NCBI GenBank assembly: GCA_965199975.1
Contig: OZ241340.1
Coordinates: 2,170,001 to 2,234,000, forward strand
Origin: JASLDZ01 sp965199975
GTDB lineage: Bacteria; Pseudomonadota; Alphaproteobacteria; Caulobacterales; Caulobacteraceae
DNA: 64,000 nt
Reading direction: 5' to 3'
Shown here: positions 27,406-34,899 of the stretch, in pieces
Position numbering within the stretch: the stretch's first letter is position 1
Layout of the letters: every line of letters starts with the position of its first letter
Notes under the pieces: model-generated
Seen by the model: only the letters and a program-made list of their open reading frames with translations
What the model was told of the DNA's origin: nothing
The model's database searches: none
Program-made: the position numbers and the translations under genes

Positions 27406-27888
27406 CTAGAGGAGCGCCTCGATCGCCGAGGCGATGTCGGCCGGCTTGGTGGTGGGCGCGTACCGCTCCACCACCCGCCCATCGCGGCCGACCAGGAACT
27501 TGGTGAAGTTCCACTTGATCGCCTCGCTGCCCAGCAACCCCTTCCGGGCGTGCTTGAGGAAGGCGAAGACGGGATGGGTGGCGGGGCCGTTGACATCGAC
27601 CTTGGCGAACATGGGGAAGCCGACCTCGTAGGTCAGGGCGCAGAAGCTTGCGATTTCGTCGGCGTCGCCCGGCTCCTGCGCGCCGAACTGGTTGCAGGGG
27701 AAACCCAGCACCTCGAAGCCGCGGGGGCCATAGGTGCGGTGCAGCGCCTCCAGCCCCTCGTACTGCGGGGTGAAGCCGCACTTGGACGCGGTGTTGACGA
27801 TCAGGAGCGCCTTACCGCGCCAGTCGGCCATGGGCGCGGGGGCGCCGTCGAGCGTCTGCGCCGACAGGTCGTAGAGGCTCGCGAGCAC
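27406..27888 (-). CDS. Glutathione peroxidase family protein (Cys type)
   Basis: A 160-residue thiol peroxidase of the GPx family that reduces hydroperoxides. The catalytic Cys is in NTASKCGFTPQYEGLEALH, replacing selenocysteine. Gln and Trp of the tetrad are in PCNQFGAQEPG and IKWNFTKFLVGRDG. No signal peptide is seen. It lies between pdhC (5 bases) and lpdA (12 bases) in the same direction, so it is expected to be co-expressed with pyruvate dehydrogenase. Many bacterial GPx of this type take electrons from thioredoxin; which partner is used here is unknown. Confidence 0.93.
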   Translation of the reverse strand: MLASLYDLSAQTLDGAPAPMADWRGKALLIVNTASKCGFTPQYEGLEALHRTYGPRGFEVLGFPCNQFGAQEPGDADEIASFCALTYEVGFPMFAKVDVNGPATHPVFAFLKHARKGLLGSEAIKWNFTKFLVGRDGRVVERYAPTTKPADIASAIEALL

Positions 27889-27893
27889 GCGCG

Positions 27894-29297
27894 TCAGGCC
27901 AGCAGCGTGATCGGGTCTTCGACGAAGCCCCGGAACGCCTGCAGCCAGCGCGCGCCGATGGAGCCGTCAACCACCCGGTGGTCGCAGGTCAGCGTCACCG
28001 TCATCACCGTGGCCACAGCCAGCAGGTCGCCGCGCACCACCGGCCGCTTCTCGCCCGCGCCGACCGAGAGGATCGCCCCCTGCGGCGCGTTGATGATCGA
28101 GGCGAAGCTCTTGATGCCGAACATGCCGAGGTTGGAGACGCTGAAGGTGCCGCCCTGGAACTCCTCGGGCTTGAGCTTCTTGGAGCGCGCGCGCTCGGCC
28201 AGGTCCTTGGTGGCTGTGGCGATCTGCGCCAGCGTCAGCGTCTCGGCCTGGCGGATGATGGGCGTGATCAGCCCGCCGTCCACCGCCACGGCCATGGCGA
28301 TGTCGGCGTGGTGGTGGAGGGCTATGCCCTCGGGCGTGTAGCTGGCGTTGGCGTCCGGCACCTTCTTCAGCGCCGCCGCCGCCGCCTTGATGACGAGGTC
28401 GTTGACGCTGACCTTGACGCCTTCGCTCATCAGCGCGGCGTTGATGCGATGGCGCGCATCCATCAACCGGTCGATCTCGAGGTCGATCGACAGCGGAAAG
28501 TGGGGGATGTCGCGGAAGCTCTCGGTCATCCGCCGGGCGATGACCTTGCGCATGCCGTCGAGCGGAACGAGGTCGTAGCTGCCGTCGGGGATGCCCATCT
28601 GCGCCAGCGACTTGGCCGGTGAAGGCGTAGCCACGATGGGCTCGGCCGCCGCCGCGAGGGCGGCCTTCGCCTGGCCAGGCTTGGCGCTCTCGATGTCCGC
28701 CGCGATGACCCGCCCGTGCGGGCCGGAGCCGCTCAGCGCGGCGAGATCGACACCCTTCAGCTTGGCGAGCCTGCGCGCCAGCGGCGAGGCGAACACCCTG
28801 CCCCCTCCGGCCGCTTCCCGGTCAGCTCCTGCCTTGGGCGAGCTGTCGACGCCAGCCGACTGAGGGGGTCCGCCTACGTCGGTGGGGTTGCTGGACTCCA
28901 CACGCCCCTTGCCGGCGCTCGGGCTGGTAGGTCCGTCAGGCCCCCCCTCCGCCAGCTCCTGCACCTCTTCGCGAATCGCGCGCGGATCGGACGCCGAAGC
29001 CCCCGGCGTCGGCTGGTCGTCGCCCGTGGCCACCAACGCCGGCGCCGCGCCCTCCTCCCCGTCGCCCTTCAGGCGCGCAATGGGCGTGTTGACCTTCACG
29101 CCTTCGGAGCCCGCGGCCACGAGGATGGCGTCGAGCACGCCCTCGTCGACGGCCTCCACCTCCATGGTGGCCTTGTCGGTCTCGATTTCGGCGATGATCT
29201 GGCCCGCCTCGACGGCGTCGCCCTCCTTCACCAGCCACTTGGCCAGCGTGCCCTCCTCCATGGTGGGGGACAGGGCGGGCATGAGGATGTCGACCAT
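27894..29297 (-). CDS. pdhC: Pyruvate dehydrogenase E2, dihydrolipoyl acetyltransferase
   Basis: E2 core of the pyruvate dehydrogenase complex; transfers acetyl from lipoyl to CoA. The 467-residue protein has one N-terminal lipoyl domain with the modified Lys in EIETDKATMEVEAVDEG. A long Pro/Gly/Ser linker and a peripheral subunit-binding domain (FASPLARRLAKLKGVDLAAL) follow. The catalytic domain ends in the active-site motif CDHRVVDGSIGARW with His and Asp. It starts 6 bases after pdhB. Its lipoyl domain is nearly identical to that of PdhB. Confidence 0.96.
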   Translation of the reverse strand: MVDILMPALSPTMEEGTLAKWLVKEGDAVEAGQIIAEIETDKATMEVEAVDEGVLDAILVAAGSEGVKVNTPIARLKGDGEEGAAPALVATGDDQPTPGASASDPRAIREEVQELAEGGPDGPTSPSAGKGRVESSNPTDVGGPPQSAGVDSSPKAGADREAAGGGRVFASPLARRLAKLKGVDLAALSGSGPHGRVIAADIESAKPGQAKAALAAAAEPIVATPSPAKSLAQMGIPDGSYDLVPLDGMRKVIARRMTESFRDIPHFPLSIDLEIDRLMDARHRINAALMSEGVKVSVNDLVIKAAAAALKKVPDANASYTPEGIALHHHADIAMAVAVDGGLITPIIRQAETLTLAQIATATKDLAERARSKKLKPEEFQGGTFSVSNLGMFGIKSFASIINAPQGAILSVGAGEKRPVVRGDLLAVATVMTVTLTCDHRVVDGSIGARWLQAFRGFVEDPITLLA

Positions 29298-29303
29298 GAC
29301 GCC

Positions 29304-30746
29304 TCAGCCCTCGCGGTAGGTGACGGCCTTCACGGCCTTGACGATCTTCTCAACCGACGGCAGCGCCAGCGCCTCCAGGTTTGCGGCGTAGGGCATGGGC
29401 ACGTCCTCGCCGGAAACGCGGGTGGGCGGCGCGTCCAGGTGATCGAAGGCGTGCTCGACCACGCGCTGGCACACCTCGGCGGCGACACCGAAGGGCGCCC
29501 AGCCCTCCTCCACCGCCACGATGCGGTTGGTCTTCCTGACGCTCTCCACCACCGTCTCGTGATCCAGCGGACGCAGCGAGCGCAGGTCGATCACCTCGGC
29601 CTCGATCCCGTCCTTGGCCAGCTCCTCGGCGGCTTGCAGCGCCAGGCCCACCATGCGGCTGATGGCGGTGATCGTCACGTGCCCACCCTCGCGGCGCACC
29701 TTGGCCTTGCCGATGGGCACGACCCAGTCGTCGCCTTCCGGCACGTCGAACTCCAGGCCGTAGAGCATCTCGTTTTCGAGGAAGACCACGGGGTTGGGGT
29801 CGCGGATCGCCGCCTTGAGCAAGCCCTTGGCGTCGGCGGCGTCGTAAGGCGCCACCACCTTCAGCCCGGGCGTCGAGCCGTACCAGGCCGAGTAGTCCTG
29901 GCTGTGCTGCGCCCCCACCCGCGCCGCCGCCCCGTTGGGACCGCGGAACACGACGGACGACTTCACCTGCCCACCCGACATGTAGAGCGTCTTGGCGGCC
30001 GAGTTGATGATGGCGTCGATCGCCTGCATGGCGAAGTTGAAGGTCATGAACTCGACGATGGGCTTGAGCCCGGCGAAGGCGGCGCCCACGCCCAGCTGGG
30101 CGAAGCCGTACTCGGTGATGGGCGTGTCGACCACGCGCTTGTCGCCAAACTCCTGCAGCAGCTCGCGGCTGACCTTGTAGGCGCCCTGGTACTGGGCGAC
30201 CTCCTCGCCGATCAGGAACACCTTGTCGTCGCGCCGCATCTCCTCGGCCATGGCGTCGCGCAGCGCGTCGCGCACGGTGGTGCGCACGAGCTTGGCGCCG
30301 GCCGGGAACTCAGGCTCCTGCGGCGAGGCGGCGGCCACGGGCGCCGGCCCCTCCCCTTCCACCCGCGGCTTGGCGGTCTTTGGCGGCGCCTTCTCCGGCT
30401 CGCCCCCCGCGCCCTCGTCGGCGCCGGGCTTGGCCACCGCCACGTCGGCGGTCGCGCCGGGCGAGGAGTCCTCGGTGGCGTCGCAGGCGGGCGCTGCGGC
30501 GTCGTCGCCGTCGCCCTTCAGCCGGGCGATGGGCGTGTTGACCTTCACCCCCTCGGCGCCCGCCTCGACGAGCAGCGCCTCGACCACGCCCTCGTCGACG
30601 GCCTCCACCTCCATGGTGGCCTTATCGGTCTCGATCTCGGCGATGACCTGCCCGGCCTCCACCTGGTCGCCGACCTTGATGTTCCACTTGGCGAGCGTCC
30701 CCTCCTCCATGGTGGGGGAGAGCGCCGGCATGAGTACGTCGGTCAC
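29304..30746 (-). CDS. pdhB: Pyruvate dehydrogenase E1 beta with N-terminal lipoyl domain
   Basis: Beta subunit of the thiamine-diphosphate-dependent E1. The 480-residue protein carries an extra lipoyl domain at its N-terminus (residues 1-80, Lys in ETDKATMEVEAVDEG). An Ala/Pro/Glu-rich linker of about 70 residues follows, then the transketolase-like beta domain (VRDALRDAMAEEMRRDDKVF, DTPITEYGFAQLGVGAA) and its C-terminal domain (VEEGWAPFGVAAEVCQ). The fused lipoyl domain is a known alphaproteobacterial trait. It is 3 bases downstream of pdhA and 6 upstream of pdhC. Confidence 0.96.
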   Translation of the reverse strand: MTDVLMPALSPTMEEGTLAKWNIKVGDQVEAGQVIAEIETDKATMEVEAVDEGVVEALLVEAGAEGVKVNTPIARLKGDGDDAAAPACDATEDSSPGATADVAVAKPGADEGAGGEPEKAPPKTAKPRVEGEGPAPVAAASPQEPEFPAGAKLVRTTVRDALRDAMAEEMRRDDKVFLIGEEVAQYQGAYKVSRELLQEFGDKRVVDTPITEYGFAQLGVGAAFAGLKPIVEFMTFNFAMQAIDAIINSAAKTLYMSGGQVKSSVVFRGPNGAAARVGAQHSQDYSAWYGSTPGLKVVAPYDAADAKGLLKAAIRDPNPVVFLENEMLYGLEFDVPEGDDWVVPIGKAKVRREGGHVTITAISRMVGLALQAAEELAKDGIEAEVIDLRSLRPLDHETVVESVRKTNRIVAVEEGWAPFGVAAEVCQRVVEHAFDHLDAPPTRVSGEDVPMPYAANLEALALPSVEKIVKAVKAVTYREG

Positions 30747-30749
30747 GGA

Positions 30750-31769
30750 TCAGGCTTCCAGGTACACGTCGGTGTAGAGCTCGGACGGATCCGGCTCGGG
30801 CGCGCTGCGCGCGAATTCGGCGGCGTCGGCGACGATCTTCTTCACCTCGGCGTCGATCGCCTTGAAAGAGGCCTCGTCGCCATAGCCAGCCTTCTCCAGC
30901 TTGCCGCGGAAGTGGTCGATCGGGTCGCGGGTCTTGCGCATCTCGTCGACCTCGTCGCGGGTGCGATACTTGGCCGGGTCGCTCATGGAGTGGCCGCGGT
31001 AGCGGTAGGTCTTCATCTCCAGGATGAAGGGCCCCTCACCGGAGCGGGCGTGCTCGGTCGCTTCGGCCCCGGCCTCGCGCACAGCCTCGATGTCCATGCC
31101 GTCGACCTCCTTGCCGGGGATGCCGAAGCTCGCGCCGCGCTTGTAGAGGTGGGTCTCGGCGGAGGCCCGCTCCACGCTCGTGCCCATGGCATACTGGTTG
31201 TTCTCGATGACGTAGACCACCGGCAGCTTCCACAGCTGCGCCATGTTGAAGGCCTCGTAGACCTGGCCCTGGTTCACCGCGCCGTCGCCCATGTAGGTGA
31301 ACGACACGCCGCCATCCTCCTTGTAGCGATTGGCGAAGCCAAGGCCCGTGCCCAGCGACACCTGGCCGCCGACAATGCCGTGGCCGCCGTAGAAGCCCTG
31401 CGCCACGTCGAACATGTGCATGGAGCCGCCCTTGCCGCGCGACGAGCCTGGGGCGCGGCCGGTGAGCTCGGCCATCACCTCCTTGGGGTCCATGCCCGCG
31501 GCCAGCATGTGGCCGTGGTCGCGGTAGCCGGTGATGATCTCGTCCTGCGGCTTCTTCAGGCTCTGCATGCCGACGGCGATGGCTTCCTGGCCGATGTAGA
31601 GGTGGCAGAAGCCGCCGATCAGCCCCATGCCGTAGAGCTGGCCCGCCCGCTCCTCGAAGCGGCGGATGAGCATCATCTGACGGTACCAGCCGAGCTGCTC
31701 GTCGCGCCCGGCGTCGTTGCGGCCGCCGCCGTTCGAGCCTTCGCCGTCGCCCTTGCGCGCTCGCGCCAT
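30750..31769 (-). CDS. pdhA: Pyruvate dehydrogenase E1 alpha
   Basis: Alpha subunit of the heterotetrameric E1, binding thiamine diphosphate and decarboxylating pyruvate. The 339-residue protein has the entry motif YGMGLIGGFCHLYIGQEAIA and the cofactor motif GDGAVNQGQVYEAFNMAQLW, ending in NNQYAMGT. The phosphorylation-loop region YRYRGHSMSDPAKYRTRDE is also present. The first 25 residues are charged and Gly/Asn rich, as in other Caulobacterales. It heads the operon. ftsB lies 81 bases upstream on the same strand. Confidence 0.96.
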   Translation of the reverse strand: MARARKGDGEGSNGGGRNDAGRDEQLGWYRQMMLIRRFEERAGQLYGMGLIGGFCHLYIGQEAIAVGMQSLKKPQDEIITGYRDHGHMLAAGMDPKEVMAELTGRAPGSSRGKGGSMHMFDVAQGFYGGHGIVGGQVSLGTGLGFANRYKEDGGVSFTYMGDGAVNQGQVYEAFNMAQLWKLPVVYVIENNQYAMGTSVERASAETHLYKRGASFGIPGKEVDGMDIEAVREAGAEATEHARSGEGPFILEMKTYRYRGHSMSDPAKYRTRDEVDEMRKTRDPIDHFRGKLEKAGYGDEASFKAIDAEVKKIVADAAEFARSAPEPDPSELYTDVYLEA

Positions 31770-31850
31770 CCGCAGCCGTCCTCCCGACGATCGCCCAGGC
31801 GTGGTCCCCGCCGGCGCGCCGCTGACGTAGCGGAAGGCCGGGCGGGCTGG

Positions 31851-32147
31851 CTAGGGCTTCAGGCGGATGACGTAGTCCCGCGGGTCGGCGAAGCCAAGCA
31901 CGGCGCGGGCGCGCTCCTCCAGCAGATCGCGGCTGAGGTCGTCGTCGGAGAGGAGGCGCACCTCCTGCTCGAGCGCGATCCGCTGGGCGCGCAGCTGCTG
32001 CAGCTCCAGCGTGCGCGAGGCCAGCATCGAGTCGCGCCGGTGGTCGGTGAGAAGGCCGCGCTGGCCCGTGAGCGCATTGACCGCGAAGTAGAAGATCAGG
32101 AGGGCGAACAGCGCGGTCGGGGCATAGGGGCTGAGACGCGCGAACAC
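31851..32147 (-). CDS. ftsB: FtsB/DivIC septum formation initiator family protein
   Basis: Small divisome protein. The 98-residue protein has one membrane helix (APTALFALLIFYFAVNAL), a periplasmic coiled coil (LASRTLELQQLRAQRIALEQ) and the C-terminal region ERARAVLGFADPRDYVIRL. Length and layout match FtsB, which joins FtsL and FtsQ at the septum. The position between eno and pdhA is conserved in alphaproteobacteria. Here a small secreted-protein gene on the opposite strand has been placed between it and eno. Confidence 0.85.
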   Translation of the reverse strand: MFARLSPYAPTALFALLIFYFAVNALTGQRGLLTDHRRDSMLASRTLELQQLRAQRIALEQEVRLLSDDDLSRDLLEERARAVLGFADPRDYVIRLKP

Positions 32148-32289
32148 TTGACGGAGCCCTCCAGGCTGGCGAGCCCCGACGATGAGCGAACACGGTTAAG
32201 CGGCGGTTGCCTTGGCTGTAAGTCGGGCGCGATTGCGGCGGCGTTTCGGAGGCGCCACGGTCAGGCTTCTACAACCGGAGACCTCATCC

Positions 32290-32487
32290 ATGCGCGCTCT
32301 CGTTCCCGCCCTCGCCGTCGTCGCCGCCATGGCTTTCGCCGGCCAGTCGTTCGCCGCGGCACCCTGCAAGGACGCCAAGGGCAAGTTCACCAAGTGCCCG
32401 GCCACCGCGCCCGCCAAGCCGGTCCGTTGCAAGGACGCCAAGGGCAAGTTCGCCAAGTGCGACGCCCCGGGCGCCAAGCCGATGTAA
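32290..32487 (+). CDS. Small secreted protein with two CKDAKGKF repeats
   Basis: A 65-residue protein with a signal peptide (LVPALAVVAAMAFAGQSFAA). The mature part of about 43 residues is two copies of a Cys-Lys repeat, CKDAKGKFTKCP and CKDAKGKFAKCD, joined by a Pro/Ala linker. Each repeat has a Cys pair nine residues apart, which could form a disulfide or bind metal. No function is known to me; similar tiny proteins occur in related genomes. A stem-loop lies just after the stop. Confidence 0.7.
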   Translation: MRALVPALAVVAAMAFAGQSFAAAPCKDAKGKFTKCPATAPAKPVRCKDAKGKFAKCDAPGAKPM

Positions 32488-32495
32488 GACGAGCG

Positions 32496-32517
32496 GGAGG
32501 GGCCGTCGCGCCCCTCC
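32496..32517. terminator. Stem-loop between convergent genes
   Basis: An 8-base perfect stem (GGAGGGGC with GCCCCTCC, 6-base loop) fills the 48-base gap between the small secreted gene and the end of eno. It has no strong U-tract on either strand. It could act as a bidirectional terminator. Confidence 0.5.
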
Positions 32518-32535
32518 ACTCATCTCCGCAGCGCC

Positions 32536-33813
32536 TTAGTCGCGTATGACGCTCGTGCCGGCGTAGACAGCCTGGTCGCCGAGCATCTCCTCGATGCGCA
32601 GCAGCTGGTTGTACTTGGCCATGCGGTCAGAGCGCGAGAGCGAGCCCGTCTTGATCTGCCCGCAGTTGGTGGCGACCGCCAGGTCGGCGATCGTCGAATC
32701 CTCCGTCTCGCCAGAACGGTGACTCATCACGGTGCCATAACCGGCGCGGGTGGCGAGGTCGACGGCGTCCAGCGTCTCGGAGAGCGTGCCGATCTGGTTG
32801 ACCTTGACCAGTATGGCGTTGCCCACGCCCTTCTCGATGCCCTCGGCCAGCCGCTCGGGATTGGTGACGAAGATGTCGTCGCCGACCAGCTGCACCTTGT
32901 GGCCCAGCGCCTCGGTGAGCTGAGCCCAGCCCTCCCAATCGTCCTCGCCCAGGCCATCCTCGATGGAGTAGATCGGGAAGGCGTCGACCAGCTTGGCGAG
33001 ACGCTCAGTCATGCCGCCCGCATCGTCGCTCGCACCCGCACCAGTCATGGCGTAGCGGCCGTCCCTGAAGAACTCGGTGGCCGCCACATCCAGCGCCAGC
33101 CAGAAGTCTTCGCCCGGCTTATAGCCGGCGGCCTCGCCCGCGCGCACTATGTACTCGCAGGCTTCTTCGGGAGTGCGCAGGTCGGGGGCGAAACCTCCCT
33201 CGTCGCCCACCGCGGTGCTGAGGCCCGCCGCCTTCAGCGCGCTCTTCAGGGCATGGAAGGTCTCAGACCCCATGCGCAGGGCGTCGGAAAAGCTCTCGGC
33301 GCCGGCGGGTGCGATCATGAACTCCTGGAAGTCGATGGTGTTGTCGGCATGGGCGCCACCGTTGATGACGTTCATCATCGGCGTCGGCAGCACCCGTGCA
33401 TTCAGCCCGCCCACGTACTTGTAGAGCGGCTGACCAGCCGAGATCGCCTGCGCCTTGGCGGCCGCCAAGCTCACGCCCAGGACGGCGTTGGCGCCAAGGC
33501 GCGCCTTGTTGTCCGTTCCGTCCAGCGTGATCAGCGCGGTGTCCAGCCGACGCTGGTCGGCCGCATCGAAGCCGGAGAGGGCGTCGAAGATCTCGCCGTT
33601 CACCGCGTCCACCGCGACGAGCACGCCCTTTCCGCCGTAGCGGCCCTTGTCGCCGTCGCGCTTCTCCACCGCCTCGTGCGCACCGGTCGACGCGCCGGAA
33701 GGCACTGCGGCGCGGCCGAAGGCGCCGTCCTCAAGCGTCACATCGACTTCCAGCGTGGGGTTGCCGCGGCTGTCGAGGATCTCGCGGGCGGTGATGTCGA
33801 CAATATCGGTCAT
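32536..33813 (-). CDS. eno: Enolase
   Basis: Glycolytic enzyme that dehydrates 2-phosphoglycerate to phosphoenolpyruvate. The 425-residue protein has IDSRGNPTLEVDV-type N-terminus (ILDSRGNPTLEVDVTLEDG), PSGASTGAHEAVE, the signature ILVKVNQIGTLSE with the catalytic Lys, and SHRSGETEDSTIADLAV. Metal ligands and length are normal for bacterial enolase. It lies upstream of ftsB and the pdh operon on the same strand, but a divergent small gene separates them. Confidence 0.97.
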   Translation of the reverse strand: MTDIVDITAREILDSRGNPTLEVDVTLEDGAFGRAAVPSGASTGAHEAVEKRDGDKGRYGGKGVLVAVDAVNGEIFDALSGFDAADQRRLDTALITLDGTDNKARLGANAVLGVSLAAAKAQAISAGQPLYKYVGGLNARVLPTPMMNVINGGAHADNTIDFQEFMIAPAGAESFSDALRMGSETFHALKSALKAAGLSTAVGDEGGFAPDLRTPEEACEYIVRAGEAAGYKPGEDFWLALDVAATEFFRDGRYAMTGAGASDDAGGMTERLAKLVDAFPIYSIEDGLGEDDWEGWAQLTEALGHKVQLVGDDIFVTNPERLAEGIEKGVGNAILVKVNQIGTLSETLDAVDLATRAGYGTVMSHRSGETEDSTIADLAVATNCGQIKTGSLSRSDRMAKYNQLLRIEEMLGDQAVYAGTSVIRD

Positions 33814-33922
33814 GCGGTCCTTCGATGGCGGCGCAAACGAAAAGCGGCGCGCAGGCTCCTAGCCCACACGCCGCCACGAAGGAACCGGAGCGCCGCAACG
33901 CTCCAGATGCCTCATGCCGTGA

Positions 33923-34240
33923 TCAGCACCGCACGCGACGCTTGGCGATCTCATGACCGCCGACCGCGCCCACGCCGGCGCCAACCAGCGCGCCCAACGC
34001 ATCGCCGCCGATCAGCGCCCCCGAGGCGCCGCCGACAAGCGCCCCAGCGAGAGTCCCCTTGTTAGCCGAAGAGCGCTGGCTGCGGCGGCAGTTGTCATAG
34101 CCGCGACGGGCGTAACCGTGGCCGCGGTACACGCGATGGCCGTTGCGGTCGCGATAGTAGCTTTGCGCCGACGCGGTGACGGGCGCGGCAGCGGTCAGTA
34201 CGGTGGCGATAGCGCCGATCGCGGCGACGAAATTCTTCAT
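33923..34240 (-). CDS. Glycine-zipper 2TM-domain exported protein
   Basis: A 105-residue protein with a signal peptide (FVAAIGAIATVLTAAAPVTA). A short basic Tyr/Arg/Gly region (YYRDRNGHRVYRGHGYARRG) is followed by a glycine-zipper pair (GTLAGALVGGASGALIGG and ALGALVGAGVGAVGG). This is the arrangement of the 17-kDa surface-antigen/YMGG-like family, which inserts in or associates with the outer membrane. There is no lipobox Cys after the signal sequence, so it is probably not a lipoprotein. Role unknown. Confidence 0.8.
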   Translation of the reverse strand: MKNFVAAIGAIATVLTAAAPVTASAQSYYRDRNGHRVYRGHGYARRGYDNCRRSQRSSANKGTLAGALVGGASGALIGGDALGALVGAGVGAVGGHEIAKRRVRC

Positions 34241-34346
34241 TGTGGTCTCCCGTTCAAGCTTCGCCGCAGGAACGGCGATCCGGGGGATAGGTTCACGTGC
34301 GCCGCATGAACCGCGGCTGAGGCCATGGCTCACAACCGCGACAGGC

Positions 34347-34529
34347 TCAGTCCTGCTTAGGCTCAATCACTTGCCGGCCCTTGTAGAGGCCGGTCTTCAG
34401 GTCGACGTGGTGGGGGCGGCGCAGCTCGCCAGTATCCTTGTCCTCGACGAAGCTGTTGGGACCCAGGGCGTGATGCGAGCGCCGCATATTGCGCCGCGAC
34501 GGCGAGGTTTTCCTCTTGGGGACGGCCAT
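34347..34529 (-). CDS. rpmF: 50S ribosomal protein L32
   Basis: A 60-residue ribosomal protein that starts MAVPKRKTSPSRRNMRRSHH, the standard L32 N-terminus. It continues with the alphaproteobacterial tail GELRRPHHVDLKTGLYKGRQ. No zinc-binding cysteines are present, as is usual for this group. Confidence 0.96.
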   Translation of the reverse strand: MAVPKRKTSPSRRNMRRSHHALGPNSFVEDKDTGELRRPHHVDLKTGLYKGRQVIEPKQD

Positions 34530-34899
34530 GGGTCGGGCTCTCAAGGCTCGCGCTGCGAATAGCGGCGCATGCGGAAAGGGAACGGCGGCCAGTGAGGGCC
34601 GCCGAGCAAGACGGACGTATGGCGGAAGGGTGTGGCTAAGGCAAGCTGGAGCGCCCCACCTCCGGATGCAGGTCGCCGCCGTGTCTGATTTGCAGGTGAT
34701 CTGTGGAAGGCGCTGGCGAGCCAAACGGCCACGCGAAATTTGGCATGCGCAGACGGCCAGATCGTGCAGGCCAGACTTCACGCACTGGCGCGGATCGCCG
34801 CGCTCGCCTATGTAGCCGCCGCCTTCCCCTACCCGGCCTATGTAAACGGCGCGACGCCCGTCGCCGCCGCATGACCCGCACGCCCCGGACCTTCCGCCC
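34530..34899. other. 370-base intergenic region between rpmF and typA
   Basis: This divergent spacer should hold the promoters of rpmF (minus) and typA (plus). Short open frames cross it, but none has a convincing start, composition or recognisable product. I see no tRNA, repeat or clear promoter consensus. Confidence 0.5.

Noticed and set aside
32196..32210. CtrA-like half sites TTAA-N7-TTGC between ftsB and the small secreted gene
   Set aside because: The second half site is imperfect and a single such match is expected by chance; position relative to a promoter is unknown.
28716..32549. A 1277-codon open frame on the plus strand opposite pdhABC
   Set aside because: It is antisense to well-recognised pdh and ftsB genes. 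The high GC content makes long antisense frames common, and its product is low-complexity His/Gly/Arg-rich.
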